A stretch of DNA of 64,000 bases from Arthrobacter_J sp038199985 (GTDB lineage Bacteria; Actinomycetota; Actinomycetes; Actinomycetales; Micrococcaceae), in the NCBI GenBank assembly GCA_038199985.1, contig JBBPYK010000050.1, positions 62,001 to 126,000 on the forward strand, written 5' to 3'. Positions 44,738 through 52,588 of this stretch are shown piece by piece. Every line of letters begins with the position of its first letter. Positions within the stretch are counted from its first letter, which is position 1. The position numbers and the translations under genes were made by a program. Under the pieces are notes generated by a model. That model searched no databases, was not told where the DNA came from, and worked only from the letters and a program-made list of their open reading frames with translations.

Positions 44738-46129
44738 TCAGCTCTTGGAGAGGGCACCAGCGACGAGGAACGCCATCTCGAGCGACTGCATGTGGTTTAG
44801 ACGTGGATCACATACAGACTCGTACCCTTCGAGGAAGGCGTCCTGATCAATAGGATCGGCACCGCCCAAGCACTCAGCTACGTCATCGCCCGTCATCTCT
44901 ACATGGATTCCGCCCGGGAACGTCCCCAAGGAATTGTGCACTTCAAAAAAGCCCCTGACCTCGTCGATAACATCGTCGAAATTGCGTGTCTTGTAGCCGT
45001 TCGGCGAGGTCACCGTATTGCCGTGCATTGGATCCGTCACCCAGAGAACCTGAGCACCGGAGTCTGTAACTTTTTCGACCAGCGACGGAAGCTTCTCGCG
45101 GATGTTGCCCGCACCCATGCGGGTAATAAACGTCAGCCGGCCGGGTTCCCGCTGTGGGTCCAACTTATCGATAAGCGCTAGCGCGTCATCAGCAGTCGAT
45201 GTTGGGCCAAGCTTCACACCAATAGGATTGCGGACACGTGACAAGAAATCCACATGTGCACTATCTAGGTCTCGCGTGCGCTCTCCTATCCAAAGGAAGT
45301 GCGCTGAGGTGTCATAGGGTAGCCCGGTACGCGAATCAATCCTCGTCAATGCACGCTCATAGTCGAGTAACAACGCCTCGTGACTGGCGAAGAATTCCAC
45401 CCGCTTCAAGGCTTCGAAGTCGGCCCCGCACGCTTCCATGAATTTTACGGCCCGATCGATTTCTCGCGCGGTCGATTCATATCTGGAATGTGCGGGATTG
45501 GCCATGAAACCCTGATTCCAGTGATGGACCAGCCGCAGGTCAGCGAAACCACCCTGGGTGAACGCGCGGATGAGATTCAGAGTCGAAGCGGACGTATGGT
45601 AAGCCCGCACCAACCGCGAAGGATCGTGCCGTCGTGAATCCGGAGAAAAGTCATAGCCATTCACCATGTCACCGCGGTACGCCGGCAACGTTACTCCGTC
45701 ACGCGTTTCATCATTCGATGACCTGGGTTTAGCGAATTGCCCGGCCATGCGGCCCATTTTAATAACGGGTAGCGACGCCCCATAGGTGAGCACCACGGCC
45801 ATCTGCAGGATAGTGCGCACCCGTGCGCTGATTTTGTCCGCGGTGGCACCATCGAAGGTTTCTGCACAGTCCCCGCCCTGAAGGAGGAAGGCTTCTCCTC
45901 TGGCGGCAGCGGCCAGTCGCTCGCGCAAGACATCGACTTCACCAGCAAAAACCAGTGGAGGCAGGGACGATAACTCACTTGTTGCAGCGTGATACTCGGC
46001 AGTATCAGACCAGCTTGGCTGCTGCGCAATCGGCAGAGAACGCCAATCGTCGAGGCCCGGATACGTCGCCGCTCCCGAAACTATAAGAGGTTTCGGTGGG
46101 ACACTGTCACTGCTGGTAAGTTCTGACAC
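44738..46129 (-). CDS. aroG: Class II DAHP synthase (shikimate pathway)
   Basis: 463 residues of the plant/actinobacterial class II type. It condenses phosphoenolpyruvate and erythrose 4-phosphate. Signatures include LQGGDCAETFD near residue 85, VIKMGRMAGQFAKPRS near 130, WIGERTRDLDSAH near 285, GVKLGP near 307, and the C-terminal ARLNH-like DPRLNHMQSLEMAFLVA. I chose GTG 46129, with GGAGGA directly before it and TACGCT before that; a TTG at 46156 also opens the frame. It converges with the kinase 10 bases apart. The Rv2178c position in M. tuberculosis is the same. Confidence 0.94.
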   Translation of the reverse strand: MSELTSSDSVPPKPLIVSGAATYPGLDDWRSLPIAQQPSWSDTAEYHAATSELSSLPPLVFAGEVDVLRERLAAAARGEAFLLQGGDCAETFDGATADKISARVRTILQMAVVLTYGASLPVIKMGRMAGQFAKPRSSNDETRDGVTLPAYRGDMVNGYDFSPDSRRHDPSRLVRAYHTSASTLNLIRAFTQGGFADLRLVHHWNQGFMANPAHSRYESTAREIDRAVKFMEACGADFEALKRVEFFASHEALLLDYERALTRIDSRTGLPYDTSAHFLWIGERTRDLDSAHVDFLSRVRNPIGVKLGPTSTADDALALIDKLDPQREPGRLTFITRMGAGNIREKLPSLVEKVTDSGAQVLWVTDPMHGNTVTSPNGYKTRNFDDVIDEVRGFFEVHNSLGTFPGGIHVEMTGDDVAECLGGADPIDQDAFLEGYESVCDPRLNHMQSLEMAFLVAGALSKS

Positions 46130-46205
46130 TCCTCCAGCGTACAAGTTGCAATGCAACTCACGGACACCAGCGGTAATGAACCTTACGCAAGAAGGTCATA
46201 CTCGA

Positions 46206-46928
46206 TCATTTCTTCCGGGTAGTTGTGCGCTTCGCGGCCTTCGCCTTGAGAGCGGCTAGCTTCTCCTTGACCGTCGCGGCGTAAACGTCCACATACTCCT
46301 GACCAGATAGCCGCATCAACTCGTACATGATTTCATCTGTGACCGAACGTTGGATGAAACGGTCGTCGGAGAGACCTTCGTACCGGCTGAAGTCAAGGGG
46401 CTCTCCCACTATCACGCCGATACGCCTAATATTCGGAATGCGGCGGCCAATGGGCTGCACCTTGTCCGTCCCGATCATGGCGACGGGAATGACGGGCACT
46501 CCTGCGGTCAGCACTAGCTTGGCAACGCCAGTCTTCCCTCGGTAGAGGCGGCCGTCGGGGCTCCGAGTGCCCTCAGGATAGATTCCCAACAGAGTGCCAG
46601 TCTCCAGAATGTCTACACCGGCTGACAACGAGTGGGCTGAAGCAGCTCCGCCGGATCGGTCCATGGGAAGCTGGTTGGTCATGCGGAAGAACGCCGCTGT
46701 CAGCTTGCCCTTTAACCCGGTGCCGTTGAAGTACTCGCTCTTGGCGAGAAACGCGACGGGACGCGGAACAGCCAACGGAAGAAATATTGAATCCGAGAAG
46801 GAAAGGTGATTGCTGACGAGAATCGCAGGGCCGTCCTCAGGAATATTTTCCAACCCCTTGGCCCACGGGCGGAACAGCATGTTTATCACCGGCCCGATGA
46901 TGATCCGCTTCATGAACCAGTAAAACAC
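46206..46928 (-). CDS. 1-acylglycerol-3-phosphate acyltransferase (PlsC family)
   Basis: 240 residues. It acylates lysophosphatidate to phosphatidate or a related glycerol or mannoside lipid. The catalytic NHLSFSD (HX4D) lies near residue 41, GIYPEGTRSPDG near 120 and a VPVIPVAMIGTDKV segment near 148. A hydrophobic N-terminus suggests membrane association, and a Lys/Arg/Ala-rich tail ends the protein. The start is GTG 46928 with GGGAGG 8 bases upstream. The longer open frame to 47234 overlaps the divergent esterase and is rejected. It corresponds to Rv2182c. Confidence 0.9.
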   Translation of the reverse strand: MFYWFMKRIIIGPVINMLFRPWAKGLENIPEDGPAILVSNHLSFSDSIFLPLAVPRPVAFLAKSEYFNGTGLKGKLTAAFFRMTNQLPMDRSGGAASAHSLSAGVDILETGTLLGIYPEGTRSPDGRLYRGKTGVAKLVLTAGVPVIPVAMIGTDKVQPIGRRIPNIRRIGVIVGEPLDFSRYEGLSDDRFIQRSVTDEIMYELMRLSGQEYVDVYAATVKEKLAALKAKAAKRTTTRKK

Positions 46929-46979
46929 TCCGTAGGCCTCCCTAACATTCCGACGCCTCTGCTGTGGCGTTTGTGACAC

Positions 46980-46985
46980 TAGTCT
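46980..46985 (+). promoter_or_regulatory. Probable leaderless promoter -10 (TAGTCT) of the esterase gene
   Basis: TAGTCT ends 6 bases before ATG 46992. The ATG at 46986 directly abuts the box and would be outside the transcript. Confidence 0.5.
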
Positions 46986-46991
46986 ATGTGT

Positions 46992-47759
46992 ATGGCTATC
47001 TCCAGCAGCGCAGCATTCTCTTCCTCCGGACATGGCGAGCTGGGTAATGTCGGCGTTGTCCTTTGCCATGGGTTCACGGGTTCGCCGGTCAGCGTGTTGG
47101 AATGGGCCCAATACCTGTCCCACTTGGGCTTTGCAGTGCGCGTTCCGCTGCTCCCCGGCCACGGCACCACGTGGCAGGAGCTGGCCAAGACACCTTGGCG
47201 TGCCTGGTACGAGGAGGTGGAGCGCACTTATCAAGACCTACGCAGTGAGACAGATATCCAGATCGCCGGCGGACTGTCCATGGGCGGAGCGCTCGCTCTG
47301 CGTCTCGCTGCGTGTGAGGAACTTGCTGGAACCGTCGTGGTCAACCCTGGCCTCACTATAGAAGACCCGCGTGCCCGCTTCTCCGGGCTGATGAAGCACC
47401 TCGTCAAATCGGTTCCGTCCATCGGAAACAGTATTAAAAAAGAGGGCGTCGACGAACAAGCTTATCCGCGGACACCAGTGGCGGCCGTTCACCAGCTAGG
47501 CAAATTGTTCCGTGACACCACCGCGTTGCTGCCGCACATAGAAGTACCAGTCCTGGCATTCCGATCAACAGTGGACCCCGTGGTGGCCGAAAGCAGTATG
47601 GACGCCCTGCGCGTCGGGGTGTCGCCTGAGTTACTGGAGATCGTGTCGTTGACGAACAGCTATCATGTAGCCACCATGGATCACGAGGCCGAAACGATAT
47701 TTTCCGGCACAGCTGATTTCATCACCCGCCTTCGCGGCGGCCGCGTCGGAGGTGCCTGA
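46992..47759 (+). CDS. Alpha/beta-hydrolase, carboxylesterase or monoacylglycerol lipase type
   Basis: 255 residues from the ATG at 46992. It hydrolyses esters in the cytosol. It has the oxyanion segment VVLCHGFTGSP near residue 20, the nucleophile elbow GGLSMGGALAL near 90, an Asp in STVDPVV near 197 and a catalytic His in NSYHVATMDHE near 223. It resembles Est30-type enzymes. It diverges from the acyltransferase and overlaps the next gene by the stop/start TGATG, which suggests a role in lipid turnover, but no substrate is evident. Confidence 0.87.
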   Translation: MAISSSAAFSSSGHGELGNVGVVLCHGFTGSPVSVLEWAQYLSHLGFAVRVPLLPGHGTTWQELAKTPWRAWYEEVERTYQDLRSETDIQIAGGLSMGGALALRLAACEELAGTVVVNPGLTIEDPRARFSGLMKHLVKSVPSIGNSIKKEGVDEQAYPRTPVAAVHQLGKLFRDTTALLPHIEVPVLAFRSTVDPVVAESSMDALRVGVSPELLEIVSLTNSYHVATMDHEAETIFSGTADFITRLRGGRVGGA

Positions 47760-48202
47760 TGAGCGAAAGAAACGATAGCGACGACGCCGTCTGGCAGGAC
47801 TTAGTCTCACGCCTGTCCGACGAAGAGCAGAAGCCGGAGCCGGTTGACGTGGCGCCACAAGAGCTTCCGGCCTCCGAACGCGTGAAGCAGATTTTCGACG
47901 GCCAGCCGGCTCTCTCCCGCGAAGGTCCTCGAGACCACGTCGCGCCGGAAGAACCAACTGACGAAAAGTACGTTCCCGATGATCTTCCGCCGCTCGGATC
48001 CGGCGAACCTCTTGTCGTACTTTCGTGGTTTGCGGCTGCGGGAGGGCCATTGACCCTACTTCTTCTCACCATTCTCTGGCCGTCAGCCCCTACGGCTCTC
48101 ACGCTGGGAATCATCGTGGCGTTCCTCGCAGGCGTCGGATACCTGCTTTCACGTCTCCCCCGCGGTCGGGACTACTCCAACAACGACGGGGCAGAGGTCT
48201 GA
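47759..48202 (+). CDS. Small membrane protein, function unknown
   Basis: 147 residues. An acidic, disordered N-terminal part (about 85 residues, rich in Asp, Glu and Pro) is followed by two hydrophobic helices (about 88-106 and 112-132) and a short basic tail. No family recognised beyond similar actinobacterial hypotheticals. Its start overlaps the esterase stop, so it is translated with that gene. Its last 31 bases overlap the convergent ROK kinase gene. Confidence 0.75.
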   Translation: MSERNDSDDAVWQDLVSRLSDEEQKPEPVDVAPQELPASERVKQIFDGQPALSREGPRDHVAPEEPTDEKYVPDDLPPLGSGEPLVVLSWFAAAGGPLTLLLLTILWPSAPTALTLGIIVAFLAGVGYLLSRLPRGRDYSNNDGAEV

Positions 48203-49179
48203 GAACTACACCACTTGGGGTTCCGAGCCAGATCCGCGGCGCCAATCATGCCGGCGTCCGGCCCGAGCGCAGTAGCATGAATAGGTGCGGCCGGCCGGTG
48301 TCCACGCCCTGACAATTGTTGAGCGAACGCTTCTCTAGCTGGCTCGAGCAACAGGTCTCCTGCACGGGCCAGCCCTCCGCCAATCACAAAGGCTCCTGGG
48401 TCCAGTACAGCAGCCAGATTGGCCAGACCTAGTCCCAGCCAACGCCCAACCTCTGCAATAAGCTTCCGACTCACCACGTCGCCTGCCAGCCCAAGAGTGG
48501 TGATCAGGTTTCCCGTGATGCTGGCGGCGTCGTTGCCAGCGGCGTGAAGCAGGGACGCGGCCACTCGCGGATTGGTTGAGACAACCTCGCGCGCCTGCCG
48601 TCCAAGGGCGTTCCCTGATGCATATTGCTCCCAGCAACCGAAGTTGCCACACTCACATTGATGCCCTCCTGGGACGATCAGCTGATGACCGAACTCCCCC
48701 GCTAAACCGTGACGTCCGCGTTCTACTGTTCCGTTCATGATCAAAGACCCGCCGATACCGGTGCCCAGCGTCAGGCAGATCAGCCTGTTCTCACTACGTC
48801 CTGCGCCAAAGCGCCATTCGGCCCAGCCGGCGGCGTCGGCATCGTTGAAAAGATGCACCGAGTGCTGCAGCAGGCGTTCAAGGTTCTCCCGCAGCGGCTC
48901 ATCCCGCCACGCGAGGTGTGGGCTGAAAAGTACTCGAGAACCCTCATGATCGATCCATCCGGCCGCCCCAACGCCGATTGTCGCAACCGGGAACTGTTCT
49001 GTTAGCTCTTTTACTGTGCGCACGATGACGTCTTCTACCGCCCGAACGTCATGCCCAAGGCATGGCCGCTCAGCTCTGAACAGCACTCTGCCCTGCTCAT
49101 CAACGACACCTCCTGAGACTTTGGTTCCACCAACATCGATCCCGATGGCCAGTCTTCCGGTATGGTTTGAGTTCTCCAC
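48172..49179 (-). CDS. ROK family glucokinase
   Basis: 335 residues. It phosphorylates glucose with ATP. It has GIDVGGTKVSGGVVD near residue 13, the active-site NDADAAGWAEW near 115, LTLGTGIGGSLI near 135, and the zinc motif with CECGNFGCWEQYASG near 175 in the intact CxCGxxGCxE form. The latter separates it from the polyphosphate enzyme at 8937. It starts with GTG after GGAAGC and diverges from the acyl-CoA ligase. The C-terminal end overlaps the convergent membrane protein gene by 31 bases. Confidence 0.93.
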   Translation of the reverse strand: MENSNHTGRLAIGIDVGGTKVSGGVVDEQGRVLFRAERPCLGHDVRAVEDVIVRTVKELTEQFPVATIGVGAAGWIDHEGSRVLFSPHLAWRDEPLRENLERLLQHSVHLFNDADAAGWAEWRFGAGRSENRLICLTLGTGIGGSLIMNGTVERGRHGLAGEFGHQLIVPGGHQCECGNFGCWEQYASGNALGRQAREVVSTNPRVAASLLHAAGNDAASITGNLITTLGLAGDVVSRKLIAEVGRWLGLGLANLAAVLDPGAFVIGGGLARAGDLLLEPAREAFAQQLSGRGHRPAAPIHATALGPDAGMIGAADLARNPKWCSSQTSAPSLLE

Positions 49180-49331
49180 GGGCTGCTTCCGTTGTGTTGG
49201 TGGCGGCGCACCGCCGAAGACGACAACAGACTACTATCGGCACAGACATGTTACTGACCAGTAGCGATACCGAGAGTGACTAGTGTTTCGGGGTATCCTG
49301 TGAGTGACCAAGCTAACAATGAGGAGTCATA

Positions 49332-51140
49332 GTGCGCGAGAACAGCGTTCCTGTCATGGTTGAAACTTCGCCGGACACTAACATCACGGACCTCTTGCTC
49401 CGGCAGGCAAATAAAACGAACGTGGGTTCTCTTTTTTCCACCAAGGACGCCGAGGGTCAGTGGCAGGACATCAGTGCTACTGATTTTCTCAAGGACGTTC
49501 GACGAATCGCAGGAGGTCTGCTGTCCTCGGGTGTTCAAACTGGCGATCGTGTGGCCATTATGGCCAGAACTCGCTATGAGTGGTCACTGGTCGATTTCGC
49601 TATTTGGTTTGCCGGGGCCGTTTCTGTTCCCGTTTACGAGACATCATCCCCGTCACAGGTGGCCTGGATCCTCAGCGACTCCGGAGCCGTTGGTATATTC
49701 GTCGAGTCCGAGATCCACGAGACCATTGTGCGCCAAGCTGCTTCCAGCGAGGATCTTCCGAATCTTGCCAACATCTGGCAGTTCGACGGCACGGGGCTGG
49801 ATGATCTTCGAACAAACGGTACTGACACCGATGCGCAGGTCGTTGAGGAGCGCCGGTCAACCGCCGGCCTGAGTGACCTCGCGACCATCATTTACACATC
49901 CGGCACCACCGGTAAGCCCAAAGGTTGCGAGCTCACACACGGGAACTTTGTCGAATTGTGCGACAACGCAGCTGCGGCACTGCCTGAGTGCGTACATGAA
50001 GGAGCACGAACCATTATGTTCCTGCCTCTTGCTCACGTATTTGCACGCTTCATTTCAGTTCTCTGCGTTGCATCGGGTGCCACCGTTGCACACACACCGG
50101 ACATCAAGAACCTCCTACCAGACCTTCAGGGCTACAGCCCCACCTTCTTGCTGGTTGTTCCGCGCGTTTTTGAAAAGGTCTACAACGGTTCAGTTCAAAA
50201 AGCCGAGGCCTCGGGCAAGGGCAAAATTTTCGCTGCGGCAGCCAACACATCGATTGAATGGTCTAGGGCTCAGGGCACCGGCAAAGTGCCATTGCTCTTG
50301 AACCTCAAGCACAAACTCTTCGATAGGCTCGTCTACAAAACTCTGCGCGAGGCTATGGGCGGCCAGGTCAGCTACGCAGTTTCTGGCGGAGGTCCGCTAG
50401 GAGAACGGCTCGGTCACTTCTTCCACGGTATCGGTCTGATGGTGTTGGAAGGGTACGGGCTGACGGAGACAACAGCCCCTGTAACGGTCAGTAGGCCAAA
50501 GCAGTTCAAGATCGGAACTGTTGGTGTGCCACTGCCCGGGAACTCGGTCAAAATTGCAGACGATGGCGAAATTCTCGCCAAGGGAGTCTGTGTTTTCAGG
50601 GGGTACTTCAACCGACCGGATCTCACCGAACGTGAATTCACCGATGGCTGGTTCCACACCGGCGACATCGGTGAACTCGACGACGAGGGTTATCTCAAAA
50701 TCACCGGGCGCAAGAAAGAGATCATTGTCACCGCCAGCGGCAAAAACGTAGTTCCAGCCAAGTTGGAGGACACTATTCGGGCCAGTGCCATAGTGTCCCA
50801 GTGCGTGGTTGTCGGCGACCAACGGCCCTTCATCTCCGCCTTGGTCACCCTTGATGAAGAAGCACTCCCTGGTTGGCTCGAGCGGCACAGTCTTTCGGCG
50901 TCGATGAGCATCGAGGACGCTGGTCGGAACGAAACTGTGCTCGCTGAAATTCAAGCCGTAGTGGACCGTGCGAACGCAACGGTGTCTCGCGCTGAGGCCA
51001 TCAAGACCTTCCGAGTTGTTCCAACAGACTTCACTGAGGCAAGTGGACACTTGACCCCTTCCATGAAGATTAAGCGAACTCAAGTCCTCAAGGACTACTC
51101 AGAGACTGTTGACTCCATCTATGACGGAGCCAGCCGCTAG
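49332..51140 (+). CDS. Long-chain fatty acid--CoA ligase
   Basis: 602 residues of the AMP-binding (ANL) superfamily, FadD15 type. It activates fatty acids with ATP and CoA. It has the P-loop TIIYTSGTTGKPKGCELTHG near residue 190, GYGLTETTAPV near 375, WFHTGDIGELDDEGYLKITG near 440 and the catalytic GRKKEIIV segment with Lys near 460. GAGGAG stands 6 bases before the GTG. A TATCCT box upstream may be its -10. Its stop overlaps the convergent mycothione reductase by 4 bases. Confidence 0.93.
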   Translation: MRENSVPVMVETSPDTNITDLLLRQANKTNVGSLFSTKDAEGQWQDISATDFLKDVRRIAGGLLSSGVQTGDRVAIMARTRYEWSLVDFAIWFAGAVSVPVYETSSPSQVAWILSDSGAVGIFVESEIHETIVRQAASSEDLPNLANIWQFDGTGLDDLRTNGTDTDAQVVEERRSTAGLSDLATIIYTSGTTGKPKGCELTHGNFVELCDNAAAALPECVHEGARTIMFLPLAHVFARFISVLCVASGATVAHTPDIKNLLPDLQGYSPTFLLVVPRVFEKVYNGSVQKAEASGKGKIFAAAANTSIEWSRAQGTGKVPLLLNLKHKLFDRLVYKTLREAMGGQVSYAVSGGGPLGERLGHFFHGIGLMVLEGYGLTETTAPVTVSRPKQFKIGTVGVPLPGNSVKIADDGEILAKGVCVFRGYFNRPDLTEREFTDGWFHTGDIGELDDEGYLKITGRKKEIIVTASGKNVVPAKLEDTIRASAIVSQCVVVGDQRPFISALVTLDEEALPGWLERHSLSASMSIEDAGRNETVLAEIQAVVDRANATVSRAEAIKTFRVVPTDFTEASGHLTPSMKIKRTQVLKDYSETVDSIYDGASR

Positions 51141-52567
51141 ATCGGATCGCTCGGACTGGGGTCCACGTTGAGAGACAGCAACGCGTTCTCAACGACCTCA
51201 GTCAGAGCCGGGTGGATCCAGTATTGACCGCGGGCCATCTCCGCAATAGGAAGACTCTGGGACATCGCCTGAATAAGCGGTTGGATAAGCATGGACGCTT
51301 CGTGACCCATAATGTGTGCACCCAAGAGCTGTCCCGATTCTTTCTCGGCTATGAGTTTCACAAAACCAGTGTCGTCTTCCATGGCCCAGCCATAGGCTGT
51401 GGAAGCGTATTCTTGCACAGCGAGGACGGTCTCAACTCCGGTCCTACGCTCGCGTGCCAGCGCTTGGTCTTCCGTTAGTCCAACGGCGGCGATCTGTGGG
51501 TGCGTGAAAACCGCTGCTGGGACAAAGCGGTGATCACTCGCTCGCAGATCCTGGGGGTGGATGAGGTTGTGGCTGACGATGCGGGCCTCGTGATTTGCAA
51601 CATGTTTAAGTTGATGCTCTGAGCTGATATCGCCCAGCGCCCACAGACCGTCTACGGGCTTCCCTTTGGACAACACACGTTGGTACTGATCCACCCGTAC
51701 GCGTCCGTCCAATTCCTTGTCTATCCCCGCCGTCTCACACGCAAGAGTGTCGCTGTTGGGAACACGCCCTGTTGCCGCAAGTACGAGGTCGACCTCGAGG
51801 GACTCCTGCCGGTTATCCTGAGTCGATGCAAGTTTTGCGGTCACACTGCCATCCGCATTCTCTTTGATGGACCGAACAACACAGTTAAGTTTCAAGTCCC
51901 ACAGCCGCGAAGCTGAATCTGTGAAACGTTCCGTGACGGTTGAGTCTTGGCCGCGCAAAAGAGTGCCAGACCGGTTCACCATAGTGACGCTGGAGCCCAG
52001 CCCGGTAAAGATACCCGCGAACTCGGCGGCAATGTAGCCACCACCGATGATGAGCACACGACGTGGTAGCTCTTCGACGCGCATGACAGTATCCGAGGTG
52101 TGAACCTGCGGTAGGTCTATGCCGTCAATTGCGGGTTTTACAGCCCGCGATCCGGCGGCCACCACGATGTGTCCAGCCTCAATAATTTTTCCAGACGCAG
52201 TCTCGAGTGTGGTCTGAGACGTAAAGCGCGCGTTCTCTTCATAGAGAGTGACGTTCGCGAGTTCCTCCGCACGGTACTTCCGCCCGCCTTTAGAAATAGC
52301 ATCGATGCGCCCGAAAATTCGATCGCGGATATCCGTCCAACGGGTGTTGGTCACGGTGGCATCGATGCCCAGGGCCCTGCCCTCCGTGGCCATATGGCCA
52401 ATTTCAGCTGGATACACAAGCATCTTCGTGGGGATACAGCCCACGTTCAGGCAAGTACCGCCGAAAGTGCCGCCGTCGATGATGGCAACTCTCTTGTTGT
52501 CCCAGTCCTTTGTCACAAGGGAGTTGCCAGATCCAGATCCGATAATTGCAAGGTCGTAGTAAGTCAC
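51137..52567 (-). CDS. mtr: Mycothione reductase
   Basis: 476 residues from GTG 52567. It is a flavoprotein disulfide reductase that keeps mycothiol, the main actinobacterial thiol, reduced. It has the FAD site IIGSGSGNS near residue 10, the redox pair in GGTCLNVGCIPTKM near 40, the NAD(P) site IIGGGYIAAEFAGIF near 175 and the C-terminal HPALTEVVENALL with the His-Glu pair. A TACACT box 7 bases before GTG 52567 favours this start over the ATG two codons upstream (52573). Mycothiol use agrees with the actinobacterial assignment. Confidence 0.9.
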   Translation of the reverse strand: MTYYDLAIIGSGSGNSLVTKDWDNKRVAIIDGGTFGGTCLNVGCIPTKMLVYPAEIGHMATEGRALGIDATVTNTRWTDIRDRIFGRIDAISKGGRKYRAEELANVTLYEENARFTSQTTLETASGKIIEAGHIVVAAGSRAVKPAIDGIDLPQVHTSDTVMRVEELPRRVLIIGGGYIAAEFAGIFTGLGSSVTMVNRSGTLLRGQDSTVTERFTDSASRLWDLKLNCVVRSIKENADGSVTAKLASTQDNRQESLEVDLVLAATGRVPNSDTLACETAGIDKELDGRVRVDQYQRVLSKGKPVDGLWALGDISSEHQLKHVANHEARIVSHNLIHPQDLRASDHRFVPAAVFTHPQIAAVGLTEDQALARERRTGVETVLAVQEYASTAYGWAMEDDTGFVKLIAEKESGQLLGAHIMGHEASMLIQPLIQAMSQSLPIAEMARGQYWIHPALTEVVENALLSLNVDPSPSDPI

Positions 52568-52574
52568 GCCCATT

Positions 52575-52580
52575 AGTGTA
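52575..52580 (-). promoter_or_regulatory. Probable leaderless promoter -10 (TACACT) of mtr
   Basis: TACACT on the minus strand ends 7 bases before GTG 52567 and only 1 base before ATG 52573. The shorter protein, beginning M-T-Y-Y-D-L-A-I-I-G, matches relatives I know. Confidence 0.45.
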
Positions 52581-52588
52581 TCGGCCAG

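Noticed and set aside
48172..48202. Frameshift or misassembly at the overlap of the membrane protein and ROK kinase genes
   Set aside because: Both frames end cleanly at normal protein lengths; a short convergent overlap is common in compact genomes.
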